A stretch of DNA of 64,000 bases from Vibrio barjaei (GCF_001639065.2 NZ_LQXO02000036.1:1-64000); one strand, 5' to 3'; positions 1-8,718 are shown, numbered from the stretch's first letter. The notes: generated from the sequence alone by a model not told the origin. Program-made: numbers and translations.

Positions 1-55
1 CGAGGTATCTAATTTGATTATCATCAACGAGTGCCCACACAGATTGATAGGTCTA

Positions 56-70
56 TATTTTTAAAGAACA
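56..70 (-). promoter_or_regulatory. boxA-like antitermination element of an rRNA leader
   Basis: On the minus strand this reads TGTTCTTTAAAAATA, close to the enterobacterial rrn boxA (TGCTCTTTAACA). It is followed toward position 1 by a CTGTGTGGGCACTCG block that is also found in E. coli 16S leaders. NusB/NusE-type antitermination at such sites is established for rrn operons. The 16S gene itself lies beyond the left window edge, so assignment to an rrn operon rests on the leader and promoters. Confidence 0.8.
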
Positions 71-116
71 TTTTCTAACTCTCAAGCCGCTTTGCGTCTC
101 GTCGTTAGGGGTGCGT

Positions 117-144
117 ATCTTACGCTTCCCGTTTTGAGAGTCAA
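117..144 (-). promoter_or_regulatory. rRNA operon promoter P2
   Basis: Minus strand TTGACT (139-144), 16 bp spacer, TAAGAT (117-122). It is followed by a conserved Vibrio-type leader and then boxA. The 16-bp spacing and tandem arrangement with a second promoter about 108 bp upstream are typical of rrn P1/P2 pairs. Transcription runs left out of the window. Confidence 0.75.
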
Positions 145-224
145 GCGTTTTTTTCAAACTTTCTTTTCTCTCTCAACCGACGCTGCTTTGTGACTTTCGT
201 CTCACTCCGTGTCGGTGAGGCGGC

Positions 225-252
225 ATTATAGAGATCACTCAAACTATGACAA
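225..252 (-). promoter_or_regulatory. rRNA operon promoter P1
   Basis: Minus strand TTGTCA (247-252), 16 bp spacer, perfect TATAAT (225-230), followed by a GC-rich discriminator-like stretch. Upstream (253-320) is A/T-rich with A tracts, as expected of an UP element. The growth-rate and stringent control of such promoters is known for the class and is not shown here. Confidence 0.8.
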
Positions 253-441
253 GTGTTTTTTTGAATTTATTTTCCGTTCGCACAAAAAGCCATCGATACG
301 GTGTTTTTTCGATAAAAATTCAACATTTGAAATACATCACACCAATTAATTGGAAAAATCACACTCAACTACGTAATATTCTTATATCTATTTGTTAACG
401 ATAGATGCCATTATTCGTAAATAAAAAAGTAGTACTTTAAT

Positions 442-897
442 ATGGACTCCAATAAATCTCTTTTTCTGGTAGTAGCGATTGCTATATTAGGCGGTATTGT
501 ATTTTCTCAATTCGCTGACGTGCCACCAGCTGTTGCTTTTGTCATCGGTGTAGTAGCCACCTTTTTTGTTGTTAAGTTTTCTACTGCTTCACCTACACCA
601 TCTGCCGAAACTACAAAGTCGACCAAAACTCTCTACGTCGGCAATCTTCCTTATAAAGCAAATGAATCTCACGTAAAGGAGCTCTTTGCTGAGCACGGTG
701 AGGTATTTGCCGTTAGATTAATGAAGGACAAGCGCACGGGTAAACGACGTGGGTTTGGTTTTGTTGTGATGGCGAGCTCCGACGCAAAAGCGGCAATCAA
801 AGCTCTAAATGAAAAGGATTATATGCAGCGGACTTTAAAAGTACGTATTGCTAATGATCCGAAGCACCCTGAATCGGCAACAACTGAACAGGAGTAA
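442..897 (+). CDS. Membrane-anchored RNA-binding protein with one RRM domain
   Basis: 151 residues. Two hydrophobic segments (about 6-22 and 30-46) precede a Ser/Thr/Pro-rich linker and one RNA recognition motif (about 62-138). RNP2 is LYVGNL (64-69) and RNP1 is KRRGFGFV (101-108), with the two aromatic residues that stack on RNA. Small bacterial RRM proteins are known, but their RNA targets are poorly defined. Here the N-terminal membrane pair suggests an RRM held on the cytoplasmic face of the inner membrane. The gene is convergent with murI and its last 47 bases overlap murI's 3' end. No clear terminator separates them. The domain call is firm; the biological role is unknown. Confidence 0.9.
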   Translation: MDSNKSLFLVVAIAILGGIVFSQFADVPPAVAFVIGVVATFFVVKFSTASPTPSAETTKSTKTLYVGNLPYKANESHVKELFAEHGEVFAVRLMKDKRTGKRRGFGFVVMASSDAKAAIKALNEKDYMQRTLKVRIANDPKHPESATTEQE

Positions 898-1651
898 AAC
901 AGAGTTGTCGTAACGTTTTATTTAGTGCTTCTTCTTCAAAAGGAGGAGCACTACTAAACACCTCCATGGTTCCCTGCCCCAAAGATGCCTCTTCTATCTC
1001 CAATAGACTTTCTACTCTTCTTGCAATTGCGGCCCCTGAATCAACTAACTCAACACAGTTTCCCAATACCAATGCTATTTCTTCCCTAATAAGAGGAAAA
1101 TGGGTACAACCTAATACTGCTACATCAATTTTTCCTTTAATAGGAGAAAGTATGAGTTCCAGCTCTTGAAGATCGACCCGCTCATTCCTCAGCTTCTGCT
1201 CTGCCATTTCAACTAATCGACTATCACCTATCAGCTTTACTTCTTTATCAGTAGCAAAGTTACGAATTAAGTCATGAGTATATTGGCGAGTAATCGTTGC
1301 TGGTGTAGCAATCAAGCCAACTGCTGTTTTAGAGAGTAGTGAAGCTGGTTTAATGGCAGGGACGACGCCTACCACAGGAATGTCTATTCGTTTTCTTAAA
1401 TGAGGGAGCACAATGGTACTGGCCGTATTGCAAGCAATAACAACAATATCGACCACTTTGCGCTGCATCATTTGTTGTATCAGTGTACAGGTGCGGTTTA
1501 CTAGTGTTTCAGGTGCCAATTCACCGTAGGGATATGCCTCATTGTCGAATAGATAGATATAGTTTTCTTTAGGTAAGCGTTGGACTATTTCTTTAAATAC
1601 AGAAAGTCCACCCACACCAGAGTCAAATATTAGTATATTTTTTCGATTCAT
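851..1651 (-). CDS. murI: Glutamate racemase MurI
   Basis: 266 residues, normal family length. Converts L-glutamate to D-glutamate for peptidoglycan precursors in the cytoplasm. The two catalytic cysteines are visible in their motifs, ACNTAS (Cys74) and GCTHFP (Cys182), along with the N-terminal FDSGVGG substrate loop (9-15). The gene stands alone, tail-to-tail with the RRM gene and overlapping it by 47 bp. The next gene leftward in its own direction is the rRNA operon. Confidence 0.96.
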   Translation of the reverse strand: MNRKNILIFDSGVGGLSVFKEIVQRLPKENYIYLFDNEAYPYGELAPETLVNRTCTLIQQMMQRKVVDIVVIACNTASTIVLPHLRKRIDIPVVGVVPAIKPASLLSKTAVGLIATPATITRQYTHDLIRNFATDKEVKLIGDSRLVEMAEQKLRNERVDLQELELILSPIKGKIDVAVLGCTHFPLIREEIALVLGNCVELVDSGAAIARRVESLLEIEEASLGQGTMEVFSSAPPFEEEALNKTLRQLCFTPVQLLPIQGASDH

Positions 1652-1721
1652 TGATTAACGTATCACGCTCACTACTAACCTGTTCGCCAACATAATACTC
1701 ATAACCCTATTGTCGGTAAAC

Positions 1722-2393
1722 TTATCCGCGAAGTTCTGACTCAACGCTGTATCTTAGATGACTGAATCTCGGCGCAGATTCAATTTCAACCTGTTGAATA
1801 GAAATAGGGTGACTAAAATAGTTCGAGTTACAGACTAAGGTATGGAATTCCCCATCTTCTCCGCAAGGGTCAACGTTATTAGGTAATTCTTGAATAAGCT
1901 CATCGGTATAAACTTTCCCACACAATGTTTCCGAAAGTACATTTCTATCTACGGTAACCAACACCGTCTCAATCCCTCTGGCAATGATCTCCTGTGCAAG
2001 CTTTGCGCTGCTTTCACCAACCAAAGGAAAAACCGCTTCTAGCCCCGCAGGTTGGACATAGCTTTTTCTATATTCAACAATTCCATTACAGAACATGTCA
2101 CCAAATGCTATCCCATCTACTGCCAAGCCAGAAGACTTTACCCCCTCAATAACGAGCGATTGGTAAACATCGTTAGGTGGGAAAACGGCAGGTAGCTCTA
2201 TCGTTACTAATGGCATCCCCAATCTATCTGCTTGCAATTGAACGACTTCTAATGGGGTCACTTGAAATGGAACCTCACCGTTGACATGAGTTGTGTAGAG
2301 ACCAACGACATTATAATCCGGAGATTCCATTAATCGTTCGAAAGTAAGGGTTGAATCTTTGCCAGATGACCAACTGATGATGATGTTTTTCAT
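1722..2393 (-). CDS. DUF71/COG2102 (Dph6-like) PP-loop ATPase, B12-associated subfamily
   Basis: 223 residues. The PP-loop pyrophosphatase motif SSGKDS is at 9-14 and a conserved GEDGEFHT segment lies in the C-terminal third; both are typical of the ATP_bind_4/diphthine-ammonia-ligase-like family. Archaeal and eukaryotic members amidate diphthine on elongation factor 2, which bacteria lack. A bacterial branch clusters with btuB and cobalamin genes and has been predicted by comparative genomics to act in B12 salvage. This copy lies 50 bp downstream of btuB on the same strand, behind an intercistronic terminator-like hairpin, which supports that branch. The actual substrate is not known. Automatic labels of diphthine ligase should not be taken literally here. 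Confidence 0.85.
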   Translation of the reverse strand: MKNIIISWSSGKDSTLTFERLMESPDYNVVGLYTTHVNGEVPFQVTPLEVVQLQADRLGMPLVTIELPAVFPPNDVYQSLVIEGVKSSGLAVDGIAFGDMFCNGIVEYRKSYVQPAGLEAVFPLVGESSAKLAQEIIARGIETVLVTVDRNVLSETLCGKVYTDELIQELPNNVDPCGEDGEFHTLVCNSNYFSHPISIQQVEIESAPRFSHLRYSVESELRG

Positions 2394-2407
2394 TTAGGAT
2401 TACCTAT

Positions 2408-2432
2408 TAAAAACGCCTCCTAATTGGAGGCG
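2408..2432 (-). terminator. Intercistronic terminator-like hairpin after btuB
   Basis: Minus strand stem CGCCTCC / GGAGGCG with a 5-nt loop (2414-2432), followed by TTTTTAA. It lies between the btuB stop and the DUF71 start. Partial read-through would lower DUF71 expression relative to btuB. Confidence 0.75.
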
Positions 2433-2442
2433 CTGTTTGCTA

Positions 2443-4293
2443 TTAGAACTGGTACATGGCATTCACGTAGTAATTACGTTCTGGTGTCTTATAGCCACTC
2501 ACCGTTTCATACTCTTCATTGAATAAGTTGCCAACTTTCGCACCTAGACTTAGGCCGTTATCAAAGTAGTAGGTGCCGGCAATATCAACTAACGAATAAG
2601 GGTCTAGTACTTGAGTATTGGCTGCATCATTATAGCGTTTCCCTTGATATAAGTAGCTCAGCTCGAATCTCCAAGAAGCGATGTTATATGAGGCATTCCA
2701 CTTTCCGCTATTGCGAGCGCGTCTTACTAAGTCCTTACCTGTGCTTTCGTCTTTAGCATCTAGATAGTCGTACGACACCTCATGCTCAATCGCTCCGGTA
2801 TCAAAACGAGTTACTAGTTCAATACCTTCAATCTTAGCTTTGTTGATATTAACGTTCGTAGAACCATTACTGGCAATCATCTTATCCACATTACTGCGAT
2901 AAGCACCTAATCTAAATCCTAATAAAGCAAACTCACCTTCTAAAGCAATTTCAGAGGTTGCTGACTCTTCAGGAACTAGATTTGGATTACCTTCATAGCA
3001 GCCCCATGGACCACACTCTTTAGGCCAATACAGTTCATTAAAAGTAGGCGCCTTAAATGCTGTTCCATGCATGGCTACAACCTTTAATTGCTCCGTGACG
3101 TTCACACCACCACCTAACTGGTAAGTGGTGTAGTTTCCATAAGCACTATTGTCATCATGTCGAACATTAGCCTCTAGTGATAGGCGCTCTTGATTATAGA
3201 GCGCACCTAAAAAGATGGCTCCATTGTCTCGGGTGTCTTTAGTCATGGCTTTAGTTGTGTTATCAACTTTATCTTTGTACCAATCAATGCCGCCCAAGAA
3301 ACTCAATTCATCATTTACTTTTACGTTGTTATTCCAGTTCACTGCAACGCGATTGGTCGAAATGGTCCCTTCAGGAGCTCCTTGACCATAAGATTTCGCT
3401 TTATCTTGATTCGTAGTCAGTGTCAGCGACGAATCAAAGTTATTGCGCATATAGTCACCAGCAACACTAAAGCTGTACAAGTCACTATCCGACTTATCTA
3501 CGCCAGTCCAAGGGTTATCAAATTCAATATTGTGTTTTTGGTAATAACCATTGGCCTTTAGTTGCCAATTTTGATCCAATCGTTTACCCATATCGAGGAC
3601 TAGATATTGACTGGTATAGCCATCGTCATCCGCATCTATTGGATTAGTGCTGGTCGGTTGGACATTGTAGCCATTACTAGACTGATGAGTAGCTGTCAGA
3701 TTGAGCCATCCATTCTCCGCATCACCTAACGATAATGTGCCACCAAGGTTATAACTTCCAAAGCTTCCCGCTCCAGCTTTAACTCTACTTGGAGAGCCGT
3801 TTTTATTAGTGGTGATAATATTAACCACACCACTTACCGCATCAGAACCATATACCGCAGCACGGGCACCACGGATAATTTCGATACGTTGCACACCATC
3901 AAGAGGAATGGCTGACAGATTCGCAGCGCCTGTTGTTGCACTACCAATTCGAACACCGTTGATTAATACCAAAGTGTTCTTACTAGAGCGACCTCGAATG
4001 TACAGTTCAGCATTTTGACCAATACCACCTTGGTTTGCGATCTGTACGCCGGGTAAACGTCGTAATATCTCAGAAACTGATTTGGCTTGAATAGCGTCAA
4101 TTTGCTCACGATCAACAACTTCAATTGGAGCAAGAACATCTTTCAGTTGCTGTTCAACACGGTTCGCTGTTACGACCATGGTTTCATTTGCGAGTTTACT
4201 TTGTTCACTTGGGTTCGTTGCTTCTGCCAGTGAAAAAGAAGCATAAGAAGAGAGCGATGCAGCCACTGCTATCGCCAAAAATGATTTGTTCAT
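2443..4293 (-). CDS. btuB: TonB-dependent vitamin B12 outer-membrane receptor BtuB
   Basis: 616 residues. Imports cobalamin across the outer membrane using TonB/ExbBD energy. Visible parts: signal peptide (about 1-23), TonB box ETMVVTA (37-43), plug domain (about 50-165) with the GVRIGSATTG and RGARAAVYGSDAVSGVVNI segments, then a 22-strand-type barrel ending in the outer-membrane C-terminal Phe (YQF). The specificity is supported by a cobalamin riboswitch directly upstream and a B12-salvage DUF71 gene downstream. An AGGACA ribosome-binding site lies 8 nt before ATG. Confidence 0.95.
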   Translation of the reverse strand: MNKSFLAIAVAASLSSYASFSLAEATNPSEQSKLANETMVVTANRVEQQLKDVLAPIEVVDREQIDAIQAKSVSEILRRLPGVQIANQGGIGQNAELYIRGRSSKNTLVLINGVRIGSATTGAANLSAIPLDGVQRIEIIRGARAAVYGSDAVSGVVNIITTNKNGSPSRVKAGAGSFGSYNLGGTLSLGDAENGWLNLTATHQSSNGYNVQPTSTNPIDADDDGYTSQYLVLDMGKRLDQNWQLKANGYYQKHNIEFDNPWTGVDKSDSDLYSFSVAGDYMRNNFDSSLTLTTNQDKAKSYGQGAPEGTISTNRVAVNWNNNVKVNDELSFLGGIDWYKDKVDNTTKAMTKDTRDNGAIFLGALYNQERLSLEANVRHDDNSAYGNYTTYQLGGGVNVTEQLKVVAMHGTAFKAPTFNELYWPKECGPWGCYEGNPNLVPEESATSEIALEGEFALLGFRLGAYRSNVDKMIASNGSTNVNINKAKIEGIELVTRFDTGAIEHEVSYDYLDAKDESTGKDLVRRARNSGKWNASYNIASWRFELSYLYQGKRYNDAANTQVLDPYSLVDIAGTYYFDNGLSLGAKVGNLFNEEYETVSGYKTPERNYYVNAMYQF

Positions 4294-4325
4294 TTGTTAT
4301 GTTGTCCTAAATCGCGTAAGTCCTA

Positions 4326-4360
4326 CCAAGCTACCGTTGTCATTGGTTAACGAAGCTTGG
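4326..4360 (-). promoter_or_regulatory. Candidate expression-platform hairpin of the btuB riboswitch
   Basis: Seven-bp inverted repeat CCAAGCT / AGCTTGG (4326-4332 with 4354-4360) just downstream of the B12 box and about 30 nt before the btuB start. It has no U-run, so it is not an intrinsic terminator. This favours control at translation initiation or by alternative pairing with the aptamer. The switching mechanism is inferred. Confidence 0.5.
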
Positions 4361-4555
4361 CTGCTGGCAGGTATTCGGACTCAAGAGCTTAAGGATCACA
4401 GTGAACCTAAACCTACTGCCTCGACTTCCCGTAACTCGTACAGTGTCATTTGAGGGGTCGTTCTCTTTTACCGCTGCGCGTCAGTTCTGGATTTACACCA
4501 GATTCCCTTTTCAGTGAGATTCCATTGTCATTCTCACACCAGCTAGGCGGAATGG
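4361..4555 (-). promoter_or_regulatory. Cobalamin riboswitch (btuB leader aptamer)
   Basis: On the minus strand the conserved elements appear in order: AAAAGGGAATCTGGTG, AATCCAGAACTGACGCGCAG, and the 3' B12 box GAATACCTGCCAGCAG (4361-4376). These match the AdoCbl-type aptamer core of enteric btuB leaders. Binding of adenosylcobalamin would repress btuB, giving feedback control of B12 uptake. About 70 nt separate the aptamer from the btuB start. Confidence 0.93.
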
Positions 4556-4712
4556 TATTAACAACATGGTAATTTGTCTATAACAGATTGAACTAAGCTA
4601 TAGATATCCAGCCATATTGAGAGACAATTCTGGGAAAAACTGGACAACGACGGGAGATTGAATAAAATCTGCCCTCCTTTTAAAAACTCATTACCGACGA
4701 TAGGCGACCACA

Positions 4713-5822
4713 ATGGCAAATCTCGACTTCACACCAGAAGGCTACCAAATTCAGCTCGACGAAAAATCTCAACGATTGATCGATATGATGGCGCCTTATT
4801 CTGCTCCTGAACTCGAAGTATTTACTTCTCCAGAGAAGCACTATCGCATGCGTGCAGAATTCCGCGTTTGGCACGAAGGAGAGGACATGTATTACATCAT
4901 GTTCAATCAAGAAACTCGTGAAAAGTACCGCGTGGACCAATTTCCAGCAGCAAGCCGCCTCATCAACGATTTGATGCCATTGCTTATGGATGCAATGAAA
5001 GGTAATGACGTTCTGCGTAAGAAGCTATTCCAAGTTGACTTTCTTTCTACACTCAGCGGTGAAATTTTGGTTTCGTTGCTGTATCACCGTCAATTAGATG
5101 ATGCTTGGAAAGCAGAAGCAAAAGCCCTTAAGCAACGCCTTAATGATGAGGGGTTCAAACTCAACCTCATTGGCCGAGCTCGTAAAATGAAAATCGTCTT
5201 AGACCAAGACTATGTGCTAGAAACCTTGCATGTAAATGGTCAGCCTTACCATTACCAGCAAGTAGAAAATAGCTTCACCCAGCCAAATGGTCCCGTAGCT
5301 CAGAAAATGCTGGAGTGGGCGGTGGACTGCACTCAAGAAAGCAAAGGTGACTTGCTGGAGCTTTACTGCGGTAATGGCAACTTTTCACTTGCATTGGCGC
5401 AAAACTTTGAACGCGTTCTCGCGACAGAGTTAGCGAAGCCTTCAGTTGACTCGGCACAATTCAATATCGCTGAAAACAAGATTGATAATGTACAAATTAT
5501 TCGCATGTCTGCTGAAGAGTTCACTGAAGCGATGGAAGGAAAGCGTGAATTCCGCCGTCTACAGCAACAGAATGTCGATTTGAAGAGCTACAACTGCAAC
5601 ACGATTTTTGTCGACCCACCGCGTGCGGGCATGGATATTGATACGTGTAAAATGGTGCAAGGTTACCAACGTATTCTGTATATTTCGTGTAACCCAGAAA
5701 CACTGAAAGACAATTTGGATGTATTGAGTGAAACTCACACTATCACTCGATTTGCGCTATTTGATCAGTTCCCGTTTACTCATCACATCGAAGCCGGTGT
5801 GTTGTTAGAACGTAAAGCGTAA
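4713..5822 (+). CDS. trmA: tRNA (uracil-5-)-methyltransferase TrmA
   Basis: 369 residues, the TrmA length. Makes m5U54 (ribothymidine) in the T-loop of tRNA, using SAM. The N-terminal half is the RNA-binding part. The Rossmann SAM site is LLELYCGNGNFS and is followed by FVDPPRAGMD. The catalytic nucleophile is Cys326 in ISCNPETL, and the general base is Glu360 in HHIE. It is a single gene, divergent from btuB and followed by a good terminator. Confidence 0.97.
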   Translation: MANLDFTPEGYQIQLDEKSQRLIDMMAPYSAPELEVFTSPEKHYRMRAEFRVWHEGEDMYYIMFNQETREKYRVDQFPAASRLINDLMPLLMDAMKGNDVLRKKLFQVDFLSTLSGEILVSLLYHRQLDDAWKAEAKALKQRLNDEGFKLNLIGRARKMKIVLDQDYVLETLHVNGQPYHYQQVENSFTQPNGPVAQKMLEWAVDCTQESKGDLLELYCGNGNFSLALAQNFERVLATELAKPSVDSAQFNIAENKIDNVQIIRMSAEEFTEAMEGKREFRRLQQQNVDLKSYNCNTIFVDPPRAGMDIDTCKMVQGYQRILYISCNPETLKDNLDVLSETHTITRFALFDQFPFTHHIEAGVLLERKA

Positions 5823-5840
5823 TCCGCCACAGCGTAGACA

Positions 5841-5870
5841 AAAAAACGAGCCCATAGCGGCTCGTTTTTT
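5841..5870 (+). terminator. Rho-independent terminator, bidirectional (trmA / yijD)
   Basis: Inverted repeat CGAGCC / GGCTCG (5847-5852, 5859-5864) flanked by A6 on the left and T6 on the right. It can therefore end trmA on the plus strand and yijD on the minus strand. Confidence 0.88.
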
Positions 5871-5894
5871 ATTCGCGTACATTAATAATGCCTA

Positions 5895-6266
5895 TTAGGC
5901 TTCTTTCATAATGTAGCCAAGTTTCTTACCAATCCAGAACAGCAGAACCAATACAACGATGATCGCGAAGAAGTTGGAGCCGGCATCTGGGTACTGGGCT
6001 TTAGTGAAAGCCGAATGACCAAATGCGCCAACAAAAAACGCAGCCAAACCTACCATCGGGAAGTCTTCTGGAATTGGGTTCTTTAGATACTCTTGATATA
6101 GCGCTTGAACAGATAGAACAAGAGCTATCAGAGGGAAAATAGAGAATGCAACTTCGCTAACGGTTAGCCAAGACAACATTGCATTACCACACATACCAGC
6201 GATAAGCGCTAGCACTAGGGTTTTCTTACCGCTATTACGGCTTTCGGAGGATACTTCATTGGACAT
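5895..6266 (-). CDS. yijD: YijD family inner-membrane protein (DUF1422)
   Basis: 123 residues with four hydrophobic segments (about 14-32, 38-54, 69-86 and 97-114) and a short basic tail. It is the conserved partner gene of fabR in enterics and vibrios. Here its start codon overlaps the fabR stop (TAATG), so the pair is translationally coupled. No biochemical function is established. Co-transcription with the fatty-acid regulator suggests a link to membrane composition, which is inference. Confidence 0.9.
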   Translation of the reverse strand: MSNEVSSESRNSGKKTLVLALIAGMCGNAMLSWLTVSEVAFSIFPLIALVLSVQALYQEYLKNPIPEDFPMVGLAAFFVGAFGHSAFTKAQYPDAGSNFFAIIVVLVLLFWIGKKLGYIMKEA

Positions 6267-6907
6267 TAGTTCAACCCTTCTTTTTGACGGTTTCTTTCAC
6301 GTTCTTTGCGATACCAGTGTGCGCCTTTGGCAACTATCCTAAGTTGGACAATTAACCTTTCTGCCAGTTCATATCTTTCTTTCTTATTAAGATCGAGTGC
6401 TTCAGCACCAGAACTGAATACCAAGATAACCGAAGCCTCAGCCTGAGCGATAGCTTCATCACGGTCCATGCCCGTACTCACAAGGTATTCGGTTAATTCT
6501 GCTGAAAAATGCTGGATCTCACGAGCGACTGCGGCTCGAAAGTCAAATGACGTACCCGAACGCTCTCGCAACAATAAGCGAAAAACGTTAGGACTACTTT
6601 CAATGAACTCCATAAAGGTTTCAACCGAAGTACGAATCACACTGCCTTCTTTGACAATACGTTGGCGTGCTTGTCGCATCAATTGTCTGAGCAACAAGCC
6701 TCCTTCATCTACCATGGTGAGTCCCAATTCATCCATGTCTTTGAAGTGACGATAAAAAGACGTTGGTGCAATACCAGCCTCTCGTGCCACTTCGCGTAAA
6801 CTCAAATTTGAAAAGCTGCGATCAGCACTTAACTGGCTAAAAGCAGCATCGATCAATGAACGACGCGTTTTCTCTTTTTGTTGTGCACGGATACCCATTG
6901 ATTTCAT
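6266..6907 (-). CDS. fabR: HTH-type transcriptional repressor FabR (TetR family)
   Basis: 213 residues. In E. coli FabR represses fabA and fabB and so balances unsaturated against saturated fatty acids. The N-terminal helix-turn-helix (about 8-60, RAQQKEKTRRSLIDAAFSQL then LREVAREAGIAPTSFYRHF) is nearly identical to the E. coli protein. The C-terminal ligand-binding half is more divergent. Translation may begin at the first or the second Met (residue 4); the latter gives the E. coli-like N-terminus MGIRAQQ. First gene of the fabR-yijD operon, divergent from sthA. Confidence 0.95.
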   Translation of the reverse strand: MKSMGIRAQQKEKTRRSLIDAAFSQLSADRSFSNLSLREVAREAGIAPTSFYRHFKDMDELGLTMVDEGGLLLRQLMRQARQRIVKEGSVIRTSVETFMEFIESSPNVFRLLLRERSGTSFDFRAAVAREIQHFSAELTEYLVSTGMDRDEAIAQAEASVILVFSSGAEALDLNKKERYELAERLIVQLRIVAKGAHWYRKERERNRQKEGLN

Positions 6908-7302
6908 GTTTTACCTAGGTTTACTTGTTGACTACCATTCATACGGTAATTGAGGGAGTGCTGGTAATATAGCGCGAATAGCCTGTTTGTATAAGCCTAT
7001 GCAAAAGGATTTTTAATAAAACACTTTGTAAGTCTCACTTCACTTTACAACTCAACACATTCTATAAAATTGGCAGCATACAAAGGCTAAACCACGTAAG
7101 GTATGGCAACTTAAGACAAATCTCGTGATCTTTCACACCCTATCACGGCAACTTGGTTTACCAAGGTTAATAATCCGTTAGAATCTCGCTAACAAGAATT
7201 TAAGTAATGTTAACGCCGCAATACCTGCTGTTATGCCCAAATAGGCAAGCCCAACTGGAGGTCTTTTGCGTGATGCAGTTAGGTACAACGAGGATATACA
7301 CT
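6908..7302. other. fabR-sthA divergent intergenic region
   Basis: 395 bp, AT-rich, with no credible ORF apart from an N-terminal extension of sthA that lacks conservation and a ribosome-binding site. It must hold the divergent promoters. A TAGAAT box near 7177 could be a -10 for sthA, but no convincing -35 or FabR operator was recognised by eye. Confidence 0.5.
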
Positions 7303-8703
7303 ATGAGTCGCTCCAAACATTTTGATGCCATCGTGATAGGAAGTGGACCCGGTGGTGAAGGTGCTGCTATGGGACTGACTAAAGCAGGACTGAACGTTGC
7401 CATCATAGAAAAAGAAAGCAGCGTTGGTGGTGGATGTACTCACTGGGGCACTATCCCATCAAAGGCACTCAGACATGCGGTTAGCCGTATTATCGAGTTC
7501 AACAGCAACCCACTGTTCTGTGGCAATAACACCAGTCTCCACTCTACCTTCTCTAATATTCTTGGTCATGCCAAAACCGTGATAGATAAGCAAACTCGAT
7601 TGCGCCAAGGGTTCTATGACCGTAATGAGTGTACGTTACTGTTTGGCACAGCTCGCTTCGTCGATTCAAATACACTGGAAGTCACGAAAACCGACGGTAC
7701 CGTCGATACCTACACAGCCGATAAATTTGTTATCGCGACAGGCTCTAGACCTTATCGCCCAGACGATGTTGACTTTAGCCATCCTCGTATCTACGACAGT
7801 GACTCTATTTTGTCACTAGAACATGACCCAAGGCACATCATTATTTACGGTGCGGGGGTTATTGGTTGTGAATACGCCTCTATCTTCCGTGGCTTAGATG
7901 TCAAAACAGACCTTATCAATACTCGTGAGCGTCTGCTGGCATTTTTAGATAATGAAATGTCTGACTCACTGTCGTACCACTTCTGGAACAGCGGCATGAT
8001 GATTCGTAATGATGAAACCTACGCTAAAATTGAAGGGACCGAAGACGGCGTCATCATTCATCTGAACTCTGGGAAGAAAATGCGCGCTGACTGCATACTG
8101 TATGCGAATGGCCGAACGGGTAATACTGATGCGTTGAACTTATCTGCGGTGAGCCTAAGTGCTGATTCTCGTGGACAACTGAAAGTCGATAGTAACTATC
8201 AAACCGACGTTGACCACGTGTATGCCGTGGGTGATGTGATTGGTTACCCTAGTTTGGCTAGTGCTGCTTATGATCAAGGCCGTTTCGTCGCCCAAGCCAT
8301 CACTCAAGGTGAAGCGGACGGTAAGCTGATTGAAGACATTCCAACAGGTATCTACACCATTCCAGAAATCAGTTCAGTCGGTAAAACAGAGCAAGAACTT
8401 ACCGAAGCAAAAGTCCCTTATGAAGTGGGACGTTCATCGTTTAAACATCTTGCTCGAGCTCAGATTGCTGGTAAAGACGTGGGAAGCTTGAAGATTTTGT
8501 TCCATCGCGAAACCAAAGAAATCTTAGGTATCCATTGTTTCGGTGAGCGTGCTGCGGAAATCATCCACATCGGCCAAGCGATAATGGAGCAAAAAGGTGA
8601 AGCTAATACCATCGAGTACTTTGTTAACACTACCTTTAACTATCCAACCATGGCTGAAGCCTACCGCGTAGCGGCGCTTAATGGTTTGAATCGCTTATTC
8701 TAG
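7303..8703 (+). CDS. sthA: Soluble pyridine nucleotide transhydrogenase SthA (UdhA)
   Basis: 466 residues from the ATG at 7303, the same length as E. coli SthA. The upstream in-frame codons lack a ribosome-binding site, whereas AGGA lies 8 nt before this ATG. The FAD flavoprotein moves hydride between NADPH and NAD+ in the cytoplasm. Visible are the FAD site VIGSGPGGEGAAMG and the NAD(P) site IIYGAGVIGCEYAS. The region equivalent to the redox disulfide reads GGGCTHWGTIPSKA, with only one Cys. This is the hallmark separating SthA from lipoamide dehydrogenase-type enzymes. It is divergent from fabR. Confidence 0.96.
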   Translation: MSRSKHFDAIVIGSGPGGEGAAMGLTKAGLNVAIIEKESSVGGGCTHWGTIPSKALRHAVSRIIEFNSNPLFCGNNTSLHSTFSNILGHAKTVIDKQTRLRQGFYDRNECTLLFGTARFVDSNTLEVTKTDGTVDTYTADKFVIATGSRPYRPDDVDFSHPRIYDSDSILSLEHDPRHIIIYGAGVIGCEYASIFRGLDVKTDLINTRERLLAFLDNEMSDSLSYHFWNSGMMIRNDETYAKIEGTEDGVIIHLNSGKKMRADCILYANGRTGNTDALNLSAVSLSADSRGQLKVDSNYQTDVDHVYAVGDVIGYPSLASAAYDQGRFVAQAITQGEADGKLIEDIPTGIYTIPEISSVGKTEQELTEAKVPYEVGRSSFKHLARAQIAGKDVGSLKILFHRETKEILGIHCFGERAAEIIHIGQAIMEQKGEANTIEYFVNTTFNYPTMAEAYRVAALNGLNRLF

Positions 8704-8718
8704 TGTTTAACGAATGTA

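Noticed and set aside
1..70. 16S rRNA gene
   Set aside because: Only leader sequence is in the window; the mature 16S 5' end motif is not reached.
7207..7302. 32-codon N-terminal extension of SthA
   Set aside because: No Shine-Dalgarno; the protein from 7303 has exactly the family length and start, with AGGA properly placed.
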